A stretch of DNA of 64,000 nucleotides from Craterostigma plantagineum (Eukaryota > Streptophyta > Magnoliopsida > Lamiales > Linderniaceae): the NCBI GenBank assembly GCA_027422505.1, contig JAPQWV010000309.1, positions 372,001-436,000 on the forward strand, in the 5' to 3' direction. The notes below the pieces were generated by a model. The model was not told where the DNA came from and made no database searches. It worked only from the letters and a program-made list of their open reading frames with translations. Below, one piece after another: positions 22,826-33,338 of this stretch; the stretch's first letter is position 1; the number at the start of each line of letters is the position of its first letter. Made by a program: the position numbers and the translations under genes.

Positions 22826-23145
22826 TGAGCACCATATATGTGCACCTGCTGATTTGACATCAATTCGTGTCAAATTAGCGTGCCACTTTAACATCAAATG
22901 TGACGTGACATTAATCAACACATCTTAGGCGTCATAGATCGACACATATGATGCTGACGTGGCATGTTCATGTCTTATGTGGCATTTGTTGTATGATCTT
23001 GATATACTCCACGTGAACATGTCACATCATATGTGTCGATCTATAACGCCTAAGATGTGTTGATTAATGCCACGTCACATTTGATGTTGAAGTCGCACGC
23101 CGATTTGGCACGAATCGGTGCCAAATCAGCAGGTGCCCATATAAG
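22826..23145. mobile_element. Foldback (long inverted-repeat) element
   Basis: Two arms of about 145-150 bp are imperfect reverse complements around a centre near 22985. The left arm includes CACATCTTAGGCGTCATAGA and the right arm TCTATAACGCCTAAGATGTG. The outer ends carry GTGAGCACC and GGTGAGTACC, the same words as the TIR of the adjacent large MULE, suggesting a related deletion derivative. No coding capacity. A transcript would fold into a long hairpin. Confidence 0.75.
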
Positions 23146-23161
23146 GTGAGTACCATAGCAT

Positions 23162-23166
23162 TCCTC

Positions 23167-23228
<62 letters not shown>
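23162..23228. repeat. CT/TA compound microsatellite
   Basis: A (CT)n tract passes into a (TA)n tract immediately outside the left TIR of the large MULE. A similar CT/TA tract lies outside the right TIR at about 35443-35474. Confidence 0.85.
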
Positions 23229-23230
<2 letters not shown>

Positions 23231-23231
<1 letters not shown>

Positions 23232-23553
23232 AGATTTTATGATGTACACAGGGTGAGCACCTTATATGAGCACCCATATGTGATATTTCGAAATCATCAC
23301 TTCCTACTGACTTAAATTTAAAATAAAACAATAATTTAATTAGGTAATAATTGCAATTAGGGTTAATTGATAATTCAAAAACCATTGCATACGCACACAC
23401 GTATCTTTGATCGGCCAAAATCAAAAGACATCCACCTCAGCGCCCGTTGGCGTTGCCGTCCTCCTCGGCACCATTCTCCAGTGTCGTCCGTCAGCACAGT
23501 CTGTCGCCGGCCCTGTGGCTCTCGTCGGCCGGTAATATGAGATTTTCTTCAGT
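23231..23553 (+). repeat. Left TIR of the large MULE
   Basis: Aligns in reverse complement with 35132-35447, with indels. Shared blocks include CACTTCCTAC, GACTTAAATTT, CGTATCTTTGATCGGCC, and GGCCCTGTG followed by CTCTCGTCGGC. Confidence 0.75.
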
Positions 23554-24191
23554 ACATCAGTCTGCGATTGCCTTCATCGAATCTGATCATTAAAACGCAA
23601 GCGTCAAGACCTTTCCACCTCAGCAATTGCCAGCGAACTTCGTTTCATTTTCATTGTACGCTGGCGTTGCCATCGGTCCAATGCCAATTTCCTGTGTCAC
23701 TCTCCAATGATCGCTCGCCCCGTCGTCGTCTGATGTATCGCTGTCGCTCACCCATCAACTCCTCCAAGCGCATCTATCTTACGCTCGAAAAAAGAAACTG
23801 CTACCTTGTAAGAATTCCTTACGCTGGCGGGCGCCCACCCCGTGGAAATAGAGTTTATCCGCATTGAAGTGTGTATTGTCTCCAGTTTCGGTAAATAATA
23901 TTTCATTGTTTGCTCGATTCCGTTCAGGTGGGCCAGTTCATCAAAGTCGCTGTGGGTTGGGTCTGCGAGGACCTTTCTTCTTCATTGCATAACTACCGCT
24001 TGCTCTCGCGTGGTCAGCTTCGATTACAGAAGTAATTTTTTTTTCTAGTATGTTATCAGAGTATTAGCAATGAAGACTTTTCTTGTAATTCTAGCATGCA
24101 TATAGTAAATCTATTGCTCCTCTTGTTATTTCTATGGATATGTATTTCCGTATATTTCTTTTTTTCACGATTCGTATAAATTTTATAGTAG
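23554..24191. other. MULE 5' non-coding region
   Basis: Between the left TIR and the FAR1 relic. Short open frames are present but none has a recognisable motif. It probably contained the leader and an intron of the transposase-like gene. Confidence 0.4.
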
Positions 24192-24589
24192 ATGGAAGAA
24201 TCTAGGGGTGATGATCATCTACACATACCCTGCAAAAAAGCCATCACATGGAATGACATTTACCTCAATAGATGATGAGTTTCCGTTATACAACCAATAT
24301 GCAAGGGAAGTTGGATTCAGTGCAAGAATGAGTAAAAGCAATAAGAATACGACGACGGATTAGGTTATATGAAAACCGTTCGTTTGCTCAAATGAAGGAA
24401 ATAAAGACTGAAATCGAGTGTCACATGGCAGTAGGGATGACTCAAATAAGCAAACATCTCGTGGTTAAGTTAGAACTGGTTGTATGGCAATAATTTCAAT
24501 TGTTAAGGCACAAATCGGCGCTTCTTGGGTTCTTAGTTCTTTAACAGAGAGTCATAATCATCCTCTCTCGAGTCCGTCAATAGCATATT
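24192..24589 (+). pseudogene. FAR1 DNA-binding domain relic
   Basis: From ATG 24192 (MEESRGDDHLHIPC), a frame slip in an A-run leads to GMTFTSIDDEFPLYNQYARE and VGFSARMSKSNKN, the FAR1 domain N-terminal half. After stops and another frame change come RTGCMAIISI and SWVLSSLTESHNHPLSSPS, which carry the Cys and HNH residues ending this zinc-binding WRKY-GCM1-type fold. At least two stops and two frameshifts make it dead. The MULE transposase core that would follow is absent, displaced by the Athila insertion at 24600. FAR1 domains occur in FHY3/FAR1 transcription factors and their MULE ancestors. Confidence 0.75.
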
Positions 24590-24599
24590 TGTTACGTCA

Positions 24600-24738
24600 T
24601 GATCGACACGTGGTGTGCTAATATAATGTGCAAGTGCGACAAGTAATAATTAAAACGAATACCTAATTACTATCCCCAATGTGCGATAGGCAGTGGACCT
24701 ATCGTTTGTAGTGCAGTAAAGTGAGTAAACGCGTATCC
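24600..24738 (-). repeat. Partial 3' LTR of the Athila element
   Basis: TGATCGACACGTGGTGTGCT and the following 120 bases match 33339-33475 in the same orientation. Similarity stops near 24738, so most of this LTR is missing. Confidence 0.75.
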
Positions 24739-25458
24739 AATATACGACTTAACATTATCGCTCTGAAATTCTAAACTTTTCTGTTCGACCCTCTCAACTC
24801 AGTTCCCTTTCATTTTCTGCCCTTTCACCATAGTCACGCTTTAATTTTGTGCACTGCCCTTATTCCCTAAACATCAAGGTTTGGTTTTTGTCGCAAAGAA
24901 TACATCGTCATAGCGAATGTCGTGTACCTAGGGATACTTATTACCAAAATCTATATCTTGCAAAAGGTTTATGGGCAGGCTTATGCAAGGAATGGGGTCA
25001 TTTCAGAATACGGTCAAGTAGGATCGAGTCATTTCACGAATAGCAGAGAAGAACATGAAATCAGACATTAGCACTGACCCTCAAGTTTGACTTCTGCTCT
25101 ATTCTAATCAACTCAGGTTCAGATAATATCTGGAGGCTTATTCGGGTCAGTGGCTTTATGATTTACGAGGTAAGCAAACGAATAGGCTCATGCTCAAAGT
25201 GGCTAACTATGGGAATTAGTCGTGGTAGGAAAATTTGGTCATGGACTTATTTCCTAATGCCCTCATCATTTCAACACTAACGCACCAGAAACAGTTTCAG
25301 CACGTATCAGACGAACAAGTTCTAGAGAGATATAGACTAGGCATGTCAGAAAGCAGCGTTATATCTATTCAGGCAGACAAGATTCAACCACTTATGCATA
25401 TCCTAATTGCCAACAAGATTTCATGACATGCAAACTGACTCGAGATAAGCGCAAACAA
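24739..25458. other. Athila 3' untranslated region
   Basis: Non-coding sequence between the extra ORF and the LTR fragment. No repeats or genes are recognised. Confidence 0.45.
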
Positions 25459-26907
25459 TCATGCTGATTTCAATAATTCATGCCTTTCTAACGAAAATGA
25501 TATCACAGGGGGGTGGCCTTGGCGAAGGAAGGACAACGACTGTTCTGTGATCTTAACCGCGACGTCCATTGCTTGAAGGTGGTCATAGCGCGCTTGCTCC
25601 TTGCGGTATCGGCCGTGGGCTTCCTCGTTCCTGCGCTCATACTCTTCCTGTCGGTGCCGAGACTCTTCGTCGCGCTGTAGCGCGTCGGCGTGCATGCGCA
25701 TCATCACCTGGTGCAATGCTTCGTGGTCCGAGGTGGATGCGTATGTGGCGACACCAGATGACTCGCCATGATGGTAGCTGGAGGAATATGAAGGTCCGAC
25801 GGTCGTGTCTGTCTCCACTGGGAGAGGGCCCTCGAGGTAGAGCTGATCTGCAGGGACATCGCCGTGGTCCGTCTGGCCATGATACATCTCGTGCTAGACA
25901 TACACCTTGTTCGCTCTAGTCCAGGCGGCCGCCTTCACGAGCATCTTCATCTTCACGAGCATATCTTGTTCAGTGGGTTGGCCCCGCCTACGACCTCCAT
26001 CTCGGGTGGGTTCGCCGGCCAATGCCAAGTCCTTGTACGACTTTGCTGATGAATGCCCCAATGCTGATCTTCCCACGGGTCCGGGATTCTGCTTGAGCGC
26101 TGAATGCGTGGGCTAGTGCCATCCCCAAATGGACCCATTCACCTCGCTGCATCTTGGCTAGGTAGAAGAGGTCACGGAGGGTGATCGCTCTGTGCGAGTC
26201 GCCCCTCGGTGTGAGTGAAGTCGTCAGGAGGCAGTGGATGTAGCGTAGTCCTGGGCTCCTGAGCGAGGATGCCTTCGAAGTCTTGACGCTGAACTCGGGC
26301 TCGCGGGGTCGTGAAATTTCTGCCCAGCAGGCCTGTCAAACCATCGATTCTGAAGGTAGTCCTTCTAATGCTTGTCCGGGAATGGTCCTTCCGGCCCGAA
26401 ATAAGGTGTCGGCACTCCAAGCCTCGGCAAAAGTCATCGACGTCCATCGTATGCTCCTTGTTAAATGCTCGAAAATTCACTGTTTTGATGCCGTACTCTT
26501 CGAAGGAGAAGGTGGAAAGGAATTCCAGCATCAGCTCCTTGCATGCCGGTTCATCTGTGGAAGAAGGTGGCCCATCCACTGAGTGAGAGATACTGCGCGA
26601 CTTGCTGGTCGATGTGGTGCTTCGCCAGTGTCTCGTGGTCGATTTGGTCCATGGGGATGAGCTCCATTGCCTTAAGCCTATTGTATCGTGCCGTCTGTGC
26701 CTCGTCAGTGAATTGCTGCATAGCAGCTTGGAGCGTCGGCGTAGCCCCGCGTTGCCTTTGTCGAATGGGCGAGCGCGAGGCGGGGTCACGCTGGGCGGTG
26801 GAGCGGCTTTGACCAATAGTACCTAGAAGTTCGCGATAAATAACATTATGAAGATAGCTCGACTCGACCAATAATACGACAAAAGCCATGCGATGCATCA
26901 ATAACAC
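25459..26907 (-). pseudogene. Athila extra ORF (plant transposon-protein-like), frameshifted
   Basis: Located after integrase, where Athila elements carry an additional ORF. The right part (26907-26551) reads RYNRLKAMELIPMDQIDHET and VAQYLSLSGWATFF. A shift then gives CKELMLEFLSTFSFEEYGIK and VNFRAFNKEHTMDVDDFCRG (26172-26816 frame). The final piece (25887-25459) is a charged helix, HQVMMRMHADALQRDEES followed by RRNEEAHGRYRKEQARY, probably coiled coil. The middle domain resembles the 'putative plant transposon protein' family. It has no signal peptide or clear membrane segment, so calling it an envelope gene is unsupported. Function unknown. Confidence 0.65.
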
Positions 26908-27854
26908 ATGTACAACTCAATGTGGCGTTTGTCGAACATGTAATGTGCAAGCCAAACTATGCATTTCAAAGGAGATAATCGACCCAACACTTCCTAGACG
27001 TCGCATGATGAATTAACGCGAAATAAACTTCAGAAAGCAGAAATTCGTCCAAAATCTCCAAAATTCCCCAAATTTGAAATTAGGGTTCCTAATACCAAAA
27101 TCGAAATTAATGAGCGGAATCAATAAATTTAGCATACCCAATTTGTGATTAGCATGTATTTAACCTTAAAAGAGTAAGACAAAACCAAATTAGACCAATT
27201 TTCGAAAATCCCTAATTGACGAAGTTACCAATTTTCGAAATGAAGTGAGGTAGAGAAAAGAGTCATATCTTGGGAGGTCTCGCCGGAGGTACGATGGTGG
27301 TGGCGCGGCGCGGCGGTTGTGGGGTGGTGGTCGATGGTGATTTTTGAGTTTTGGTGGTGGGTGATGGCGTGAGGGATGCGAAGCGAGGAGAAAAAACGAG
27401 AGAGAGAGGGGAAGGGAAGAGAGAGAGAGAGAGAGAGAAGGGAAATGAATTTTAAATTAATCCGTAAGAATCACGTCCGTGAAGCATACGCTTCTGGCAG
27501 TAACATGAGGCAGTGAGCGCCACTGGTACAAGTCAACGGCCGTGAAGCTTAAGCTTCTGGCCGTGACATAATGCAGTAATAATATTTTTTTTGGAGTGTC
27601 ACGGCCGTGAACATGTGTTCACTAGGCCGTGAAACGCGGGTGCCTCTGGGCTTCGTCACGGCAGTGAAGCTTAAGCTTCTGGCCATGAAAGCGGACGATG
27701 AGTGCCACTGAGCGAAGCAAAGGCGTCACGGCTGTGAAGGTTAACCTTCACGCCGTGAACCTCCTATATTTTTTATACATAAACGAAAATACATGGGTTG
27801 CCTCCCAAGAAGCGCTTCCTTTACCGTCTTTAGCTGGACGTACCCTTTTGTCAC
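26908..27854. other. Athila spacer between pol and extra ORF
   Basis: Non-coding, with a (GA)n microsatellite at about 27397-27440 and a hairpin-rich repeat block at 27470-27770. To the right of the block is GCCTCCCAAGAAGCGCTTCC (about 27798), a sequence I recognise as recurrent in plant Athila-type elements. Confidence 0.55.
27470..27770. repeat. Cluster of short palindromes in the Athila spacer
   Basis: Several imperfect copies of a hairpin built on TCACGGCCGTGAAGCTTAAG and its complement (around 27480, 27540, 27660 and 27730). One is the perfect 18-bp palindrome GTGAAGGTTAACCTTCAC at 27734-27751. Each is flanked by GGCCGTGA-like words. Confidence 0.75.
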
Positions 27855-29020
27855 TCAGGATGGTTGGAAGTCCAGGTAGAGCACTTCTTTTTGGCTCACG
27901 TCTTCTTCGCCTCCATGATAGTGCTTCAACCTGTGGCCGTTCACCTTGAAAGCACCCTGCTCCATACCTGAAATCTCAACAGTACCGTAAGGAAAACACG
28001 AGTAATAGTGAACGGTCCCGACCACCGTGATCTAAGTTTGCCGAGAAAAAGCCTAAGCCGAGAGTTAAAGAGGAGGACTTGGTCTCCTTTCTGAAACTCT
28101 CATCTTTGCCTAATCTTCTTATCATGGTAGGCTTTCGAGCGCTCGTTATACATGCGGGCGTTATCGTATGCGGATAAACACCACTCGTCTAACTCGTTAA
28201 TTTGGATGCCGCTCTCCGCTGTCATCCCCCAAATCAAATTCAAAGACTTAATTGCCTAATAAGCCTTGCGCTCGATTTCTACGGGTAGGTGGCACGCCTT
28301 CCCATAGACTAGTCTATACGGTATAGTGCCTATAGGTGTCTTATATGCAGTTCTATAAGCCCAAAGTGCATTGTTCAACTTATTCGCCCACTCCCTACGG
28401 TTCCCTTCTATGGTCTTTTCGAAGATGCATTTCAACTCACAGTTTACTACTTCGACCTGACCGCTAGCATGGGGGTGGTAAGGGGTGGATAGGCTATGTC
28501 TAACACCGTAATGTTGTAATGTACGTGCAAACTGGATGTTACAAAAATGTGTACCCTTATCACTAATAATGCACCTAGGCACCCCAAAACGTGAAAATAA
28601 TGCTCGTAAAAATCTAACGACTACCCTATCATTTTCGTGGGCAAGGCTTGTGCCTCGGCCCACTTGGACACATAGTCTACTGCAACCAGAATATACTTAT
28701 TACCATACGAGCTAGGAAAGGGACCCATAAAGTCTATACCCCATACATCGAAAATCTCGCATACCAAAATGAAATTCTGAGGCATTTCATCGCATTTTGA
28801 GAGATTACCTGCGCATTGACACTGATCGCAAGTATCAGCGTACCTCTGGGCGTCTTTGAAGATTGTGGGCCAGTAGAACCCGCTCTCCAACACCTTCTGA
28901 GCGGTTCGGTTGGTTGCATAATGTCTGCCGATCGGTCCCCTGTGGAAGTGACTAAGAATCCTTATCGTCTCAGGAGAGGCAATGCATTGTTGTATCACCT
29001 GGTCTGCACATTGCCTGGAA
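27855..29020 (-). pseudogene. Athila integrase
   Basis: The frame continues from RNase H (ORF 29724-28621) through the H2C2 zinc module ([16 protein letters not shown] ... CDQCQCAG) and the first catalytic Asp (WGIDFMGPF). A frameshift near 28640 moves to 28663-28256, with ISDKGTHF (second Asp; DNG changed to DKG) and [14 protein letters not shown] (Glu). It ends with the tail [19 protein letters not shown] at a TGA on + positions 27855-27857. It would integrate Athila DNA. One or more frameshifts near 28256 separate the tail. Confidence 0.85.
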
Positions 29021-29730
29021 AGATACGAGTCTTCCCAAAAGTAGTACCTCAAATCAGAAAAGCATTTCTTCTTTTGTTGACTGGTGTACTCATTTGGTAG
29101 GACCCTCGCAACAAGATAGTTAGCATAATCCCCAAACCACGGGATATCGTCACTTACCACCTGTATCGAGTATAAGTGCTCATCTGGGAACTGACCGTGT
29201 ATTGCCCTTCCATCCTTGTTATAAATCTCGGATTCCTCTAGTCGAGAGAGGTGATCCGCCGCCAAATTCTCTGCGCCTTTCTTGTCTCGGATCTCTATAT
29301 CGAACTCTTGAAGGAGCATGATCCATCTAATCAGCCGAGGCTTGGCATCCGGCTTCGCTAAAAAATATTTAAGAGCAGAGTGGTCAGTAAAAACAATAAC
29401 CTTAGACAGGATAACATATAACCTGAATTTGTCGAAGGCAAAAACGACGGCTAACAGCTCATTTTCTGTGGTCGTATAATTGGCTTGGGCTGCGTCTAAC
29501 GTCTTGCTCGCGTAGTAAATTGGCCTAACATGGTTGTCCTTGTGTTGCCCTAACACAGCCCCAACTGCATAATCACTAGCATCGCACATTAGTTCAAAAG
29601 GAAGCCCCCAGTCAGGGGCGACCATAATAGGTGCTGCGACTAGTCGCTCCTTAAGTAAATTAAAGTCATGCAAGCACACATCATTAAATTCAAATGAAGC
29701 ATCTTTCTCGAGTAATCTAGACATGAGAAA
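29021..29730 (-). pseudogene. Athila RNase H
   Basis: The left-reading frame has [38 protein letters not shown] and [20 protein letters not shown], giving the catalytic acidic residues of the gypsy RNase H, then [10 protein letters not shown]. It is in one open frame with the first half of integrase (29724-28621), beginning [14 protein letters not shown], the end of the RT connection region. RNase H degrades RNA in the RNA-DNA hybrid. Confidence 0.85.
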
Positions 29731-30857
29731 TCTTAGAAAAATCCTTTATGAAGTTACACTAGAACCCAGCATGACCTAGAAAACTCCTAACATTCGAGGG
29801 GACAGACAATTTTTCTATCGTCTCCAACTTAGCTCGGTCCACTTCGATTCATGAAGTGGCAATTTTCCAAACTAAGTGCCACGTTCGTTTCCTCGCATCG
29901 TGCGAGTACGAGCTTCAAACTATATAAGCATACATCGAACGACGAACCAAGCACAGAAAAATCATCCATAAATACCTCCATTACCTCACGTACCAGTTCG
30001 TCGAATATGGCCATCATGCATCGTTGGAAGGTGGCTGGGGCATTGTAAAGACCGAATGGCATCCTTCGGTATGCGAACGTGCCGAATGGGCAAGTGAAGG
30101 TGGTCTTTTCCTGGTCCTCTGGCGCTATAGGAATCTGTGGATATCCTGACAAACCATCAAGAAAGCAATAAGCTGAGTGACCTGATAATTTTTCTAACAT
30201 TTGATCAATAAACGGTAAAGGAAAGTGATCCTTTCTCGTGGCGTCGTTCGACTTTCTATAGTCAATGGAGACGCGCCATCCAGTAATGGTCCTTGTCAGA
30301 ATTAACTCGTTCTTGTCATTGGTGACGACCGCCATGCCTCCCTTTTTGCGGACCACTTGGACCGAGCTGACCCATGCGCTATCTGAAATGAGATAGATCA
30401 TCCCCGCGTCTAGCAACTTGATCACCTCCTTCTTGACGAAGTCCTTCATGTTAGGATTGAGTCGCCTTTGACGTTGAGCTATCGGCTTGAAATCATCCTC
30501 CATGAGAATCTTGTGCGTATAATAGCTTGGGTTGATACCCCTTATGTCGGATATCTTCCACGCCAAGGCCTTCTTGTGTGCTCTCAATACGTCCAAGAGC
30601 TGGCTCTTCTGCTCGCCGTCAAGGCTTGATGAAATTATGACCGGTAGCCCTCCGTTGCTGCTGAGAAATGCGTACTCGATGTGGTCGGGCCGCATCTTCA
30701 ATTCTAGGACCGGTGGCTCCTCGACCGAGCTCTTTTCCTTGTCCTCTTCGCTGCTTTTGTCGACGACTATTATGGGCTCGTCAACCTCCTCCCCACACTC
30801 GTTGATTGCCATAATCGTGTGCATATCCTGCTCGCCGACCTGTGATAGACCTTGCAC
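29731..30857 (-). pseudogene. Athila reverse transcriptase
   Basis: Open from 30857 to 29829. A linker (EEDKEKSSVEEPPVLELK) precedes the RT: IAQRQRRLNPNMKDFVKKE, VRKKGGMAVVTNDKNEL, GWRVSIDYRKSNDATRKDHF, YCFLDGLSGYPQIPIAPEDQ, FMDDFSVLGSSFDVCL. The Athila-type FMDD box is intact. The frame ends at HFMNRSGPS; the expected continuation (the connection to RNase H) is out of frame across 29731-29829. Confidence 0.88.
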
Positions 30858-31442
30858 AGAAAAGAGGAAATCGTGCTCAAAGACGTCTAAATCATTTATT
30901 GTCTTGCTCGTTACTTTTTTTTATCGAGTCGTCCATATTAATGGTAACTTTTTCTCCATCTAGCATCAAAGTTAGTGTCCCATTTCTAACATCTATCATG
31001 GTCTCTCCCGTTGCTAAGAGCGGTCTACCTAAAATCATGGGAACATTTTCATCTTCCCCCATATCTAAAATGATGAAATCAGCAGGGATCACAAATTTAT
31101 CGACTTGACTAGGACATCCTCGATAGCACCTCGAGGGTACTTTAATGATCTATCAGCTAACTGCAGGCTCATCCTAGTGGGTCATGGTTCACCTAATCCT
31201 AAACGCTTCAACATGGAATATTGCATCAGATTAATACTAGCGCCTAAATTAGGTAATGCACGTTCTATTACTAAATCGCCTATATGACAAGTGATAGTGA
31301 AACTTCCTGGGTCCTTTAGGTTCTTCGGGATCTTGCTTTGGAGTATCGCCGAACACTCTCCTCGCAGGCATACGGTGGAGACGTGTTCGAGCTTCAATCG
31401 GTTCGTCAACAGGTAATTCAGGAACTTGGAAAAACTAGGCAT
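30858..31442 (-). pseudogene. Athila protease
   Basis: 31442-31182 reads GSFTITCHIGDLVIERALPN then LGASINLMQYSMLKRLGLGE. The Athila retropepsin site is normally DLGASIN; here Asp is replaced by Asn, so the enzyme should be inactive. Stops follow at about 31182. The rest (31092-30892: FIILDMGEDENVPMILGRPL, DVRNGTLTLMLDGEKV) supplies the second half of the fold in another frame. Confidence 0.82.
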
Positions 31443-33133
31443 CTGCGTAATAGATTCAACAAAAGGTAAGTTAATATGTAATTCTTTTTAGCTTCGGCCT
31501 TCTCGACTTCGTCGCCTCTGATTTCCTCCACTTCAGGCTCGTCATGGCTCTTGAAGTTGGCGTTCTCCTTTACCTTCTTCTTGACGGGCATTTCTTGCAG
31601 TTCTTTCCCGTTCCTCAATGTCACCGCCTTGCAATACTCCTTTGAATTCGGCTCGGTATAGCCTGGGAGCGATCCTTGAGTACGCCACGCCAATTATTTC
31701 ACCATCTGGCCCACCTGTTGCTCCAGCTTCTTGAGCGAGGCGTCTGTGTTTTGGGCACGCACGTCGTTCGCCTCCATATACTCCTCCATCTTTGTCATTC
31801 GACTTTCGTGGGCCGCGGTGGTGTTGCTGAAGTTCGTGAGGACTGTCTTCATCATGTCCTTCATCTCCCTTATATCGTCAAATCCTACTACAGGTGCTTT
31901 CTAGTACTATCGTGGCGCGCAGCTTTGGAAATCGGATGGTCTTGGCTGAAATCTTGGCCGTCATTGCACCTGGTTGTTCTGATTCTCGTACGCCAAATTC
32001 GGGTGTGCTCGAGGTTGGAAACTCCGCTGGCCACCGTGGCACTTGCCCATGTAATCTACATGCTCTAAGGGCTGCCCGAGTTGGCATTCAGACGTCTCAT
32101 GGGTTGCGCCACAGATCCCGCACAACTGTATGTATGGCATATACAGTGTGGTGTGGTGGTCGTCACTGCGTTCACGGGCTGCGTCTGCCCGGATTTTGGG
32201 CCAATCACCTTCTGTAGCTGAAAGTTTATCGCCACGATTTGTTGCTGGAGCGCCTCGAATTTGGCATTCGTGGCCGTCTCCTCGCTTACTCCGAATACAC
32301 CTGGTGTCTTCATCCTCGTGTTTCCCCCCATGAAACTATTCCTCGAGTAGTCCTCAATTAGATTCCAAGCGTCGGTCGCACTGAGCTATACGAGCCCTTA
32401 TCCTGCAGCTCCGTCTAACATATGAATAGTCTGATCATTGAGCCCCTCGTGGAATCGGTTGATCTGGGCTGCCTTCGACATCCCGTGTTGCGGGCACTTC
32501 TTCAATAGTGCCTTTATCGCTCCCATACCTCGTAGAGGTTTTCTGAATCCTTCTGGTGGAAAAGGGAGATCTCTGTCTTCAACCTTAGAACCTTCGACAG
32601 TGGGAAGTAATGGCCAATGAAGGCGGCTCGTTTCTCTTCCCAAGTAGTGATCGATTTGGGCGGTCTCCAACTAGTCCTTCGCCCTGAACGGGAGCGAGAA
32701 TGAGAACAACATCAACTTAATTGCATTACTCGGGACACCATTAATCTTGATGGTGTCAGTCACCGTCAGGAAGGCCTTCAAGTATGAGTAGGGATCGTCG
32801 TCTGGACTCCCTTCAAATTGGGCCGCCTCGAAGTTGTTATTCTCGATTGGCAGAATAACGATCGTCGACTCCGTGCGATTGCTCCTCCTCTGGAACCTGA
32901 TGAACGGGCACTCTGTGGTTCGCCATCTCTTCTTCTGTCTCTGGTCTATCTACGAATGACTCCTCTCAGGAATTTTCTACCGACTCCTGACAGCTGTCCT
33001 CTGAGTAACTTACTAAAGGTTCTTGCGAGTTACTGGTCGTTGCTTCGGAATTGTATCTGAGCTGCCTTCGTAACATGCATTAGAAGTCTGGATCTCCTTG
33101 AACAATGGGACCCGATGGACGGCTTCGGGTCAT
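31443..33133 (-). pseudogene. Athila gag, multiply frameshifted
   Basis: A plausible start is ATG at 33133 (MTRSRPSGPIVQGDPDF), followed by a stop within 20 codons. Recognisable capsid pieces: FKALLKKCPQHGMSKAAQIN and RFHEGLNDQTIHMLDGAAG (near 32398-32540), AWNLIEDYSRNSFMGG, a Cys/His-poor linker with ALQQQIVAINFQLQKVIG, and a coiled-coil tail (MTKMEEYMEANDVRAQNTDA). NSKEYCKAVTLRNGKELQ (about 31640) is the usual Athila gag-to-protease border. Many stops separate them. Confidence 0.8.
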
Positions 33134-33314
33134 TCACTGTTGAATTGTACCTTCAATAGACGGAAACAATTAGCGAAGAACAAATCGATACGTAAAAGAA
33201 ATAACGAAAATACTAATGACTAAAAGATCAAATGACGCAAATAGCAAAGAGCTAATAAAACGACAAATAAAACGGCTAAAGTATCGAACTATGGTGTTCT
33301 CAATATCAACATAT

Positions 33315-33332
33315 TCCCCGACAACGGCGCCA
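33315..33332 (-). promoter_or_regulatory. Athila primer binding site
   Basis: On the minus strand TGGCGCCGTTGTCGGGGA, nearly identical to the Athila tRNA-Asp site, six bases from the LTR edge at 33339. Confidence 0.88.
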
Positions 33333-33338
33333 AAAACT

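Noticed and set aside
25459..26907. Retroviral envelope gene in Athila
   Set aside because: No signal peptide, transmembrane segment or furin-like site is visible; the sequence fits the plant transposon-protein-like family.
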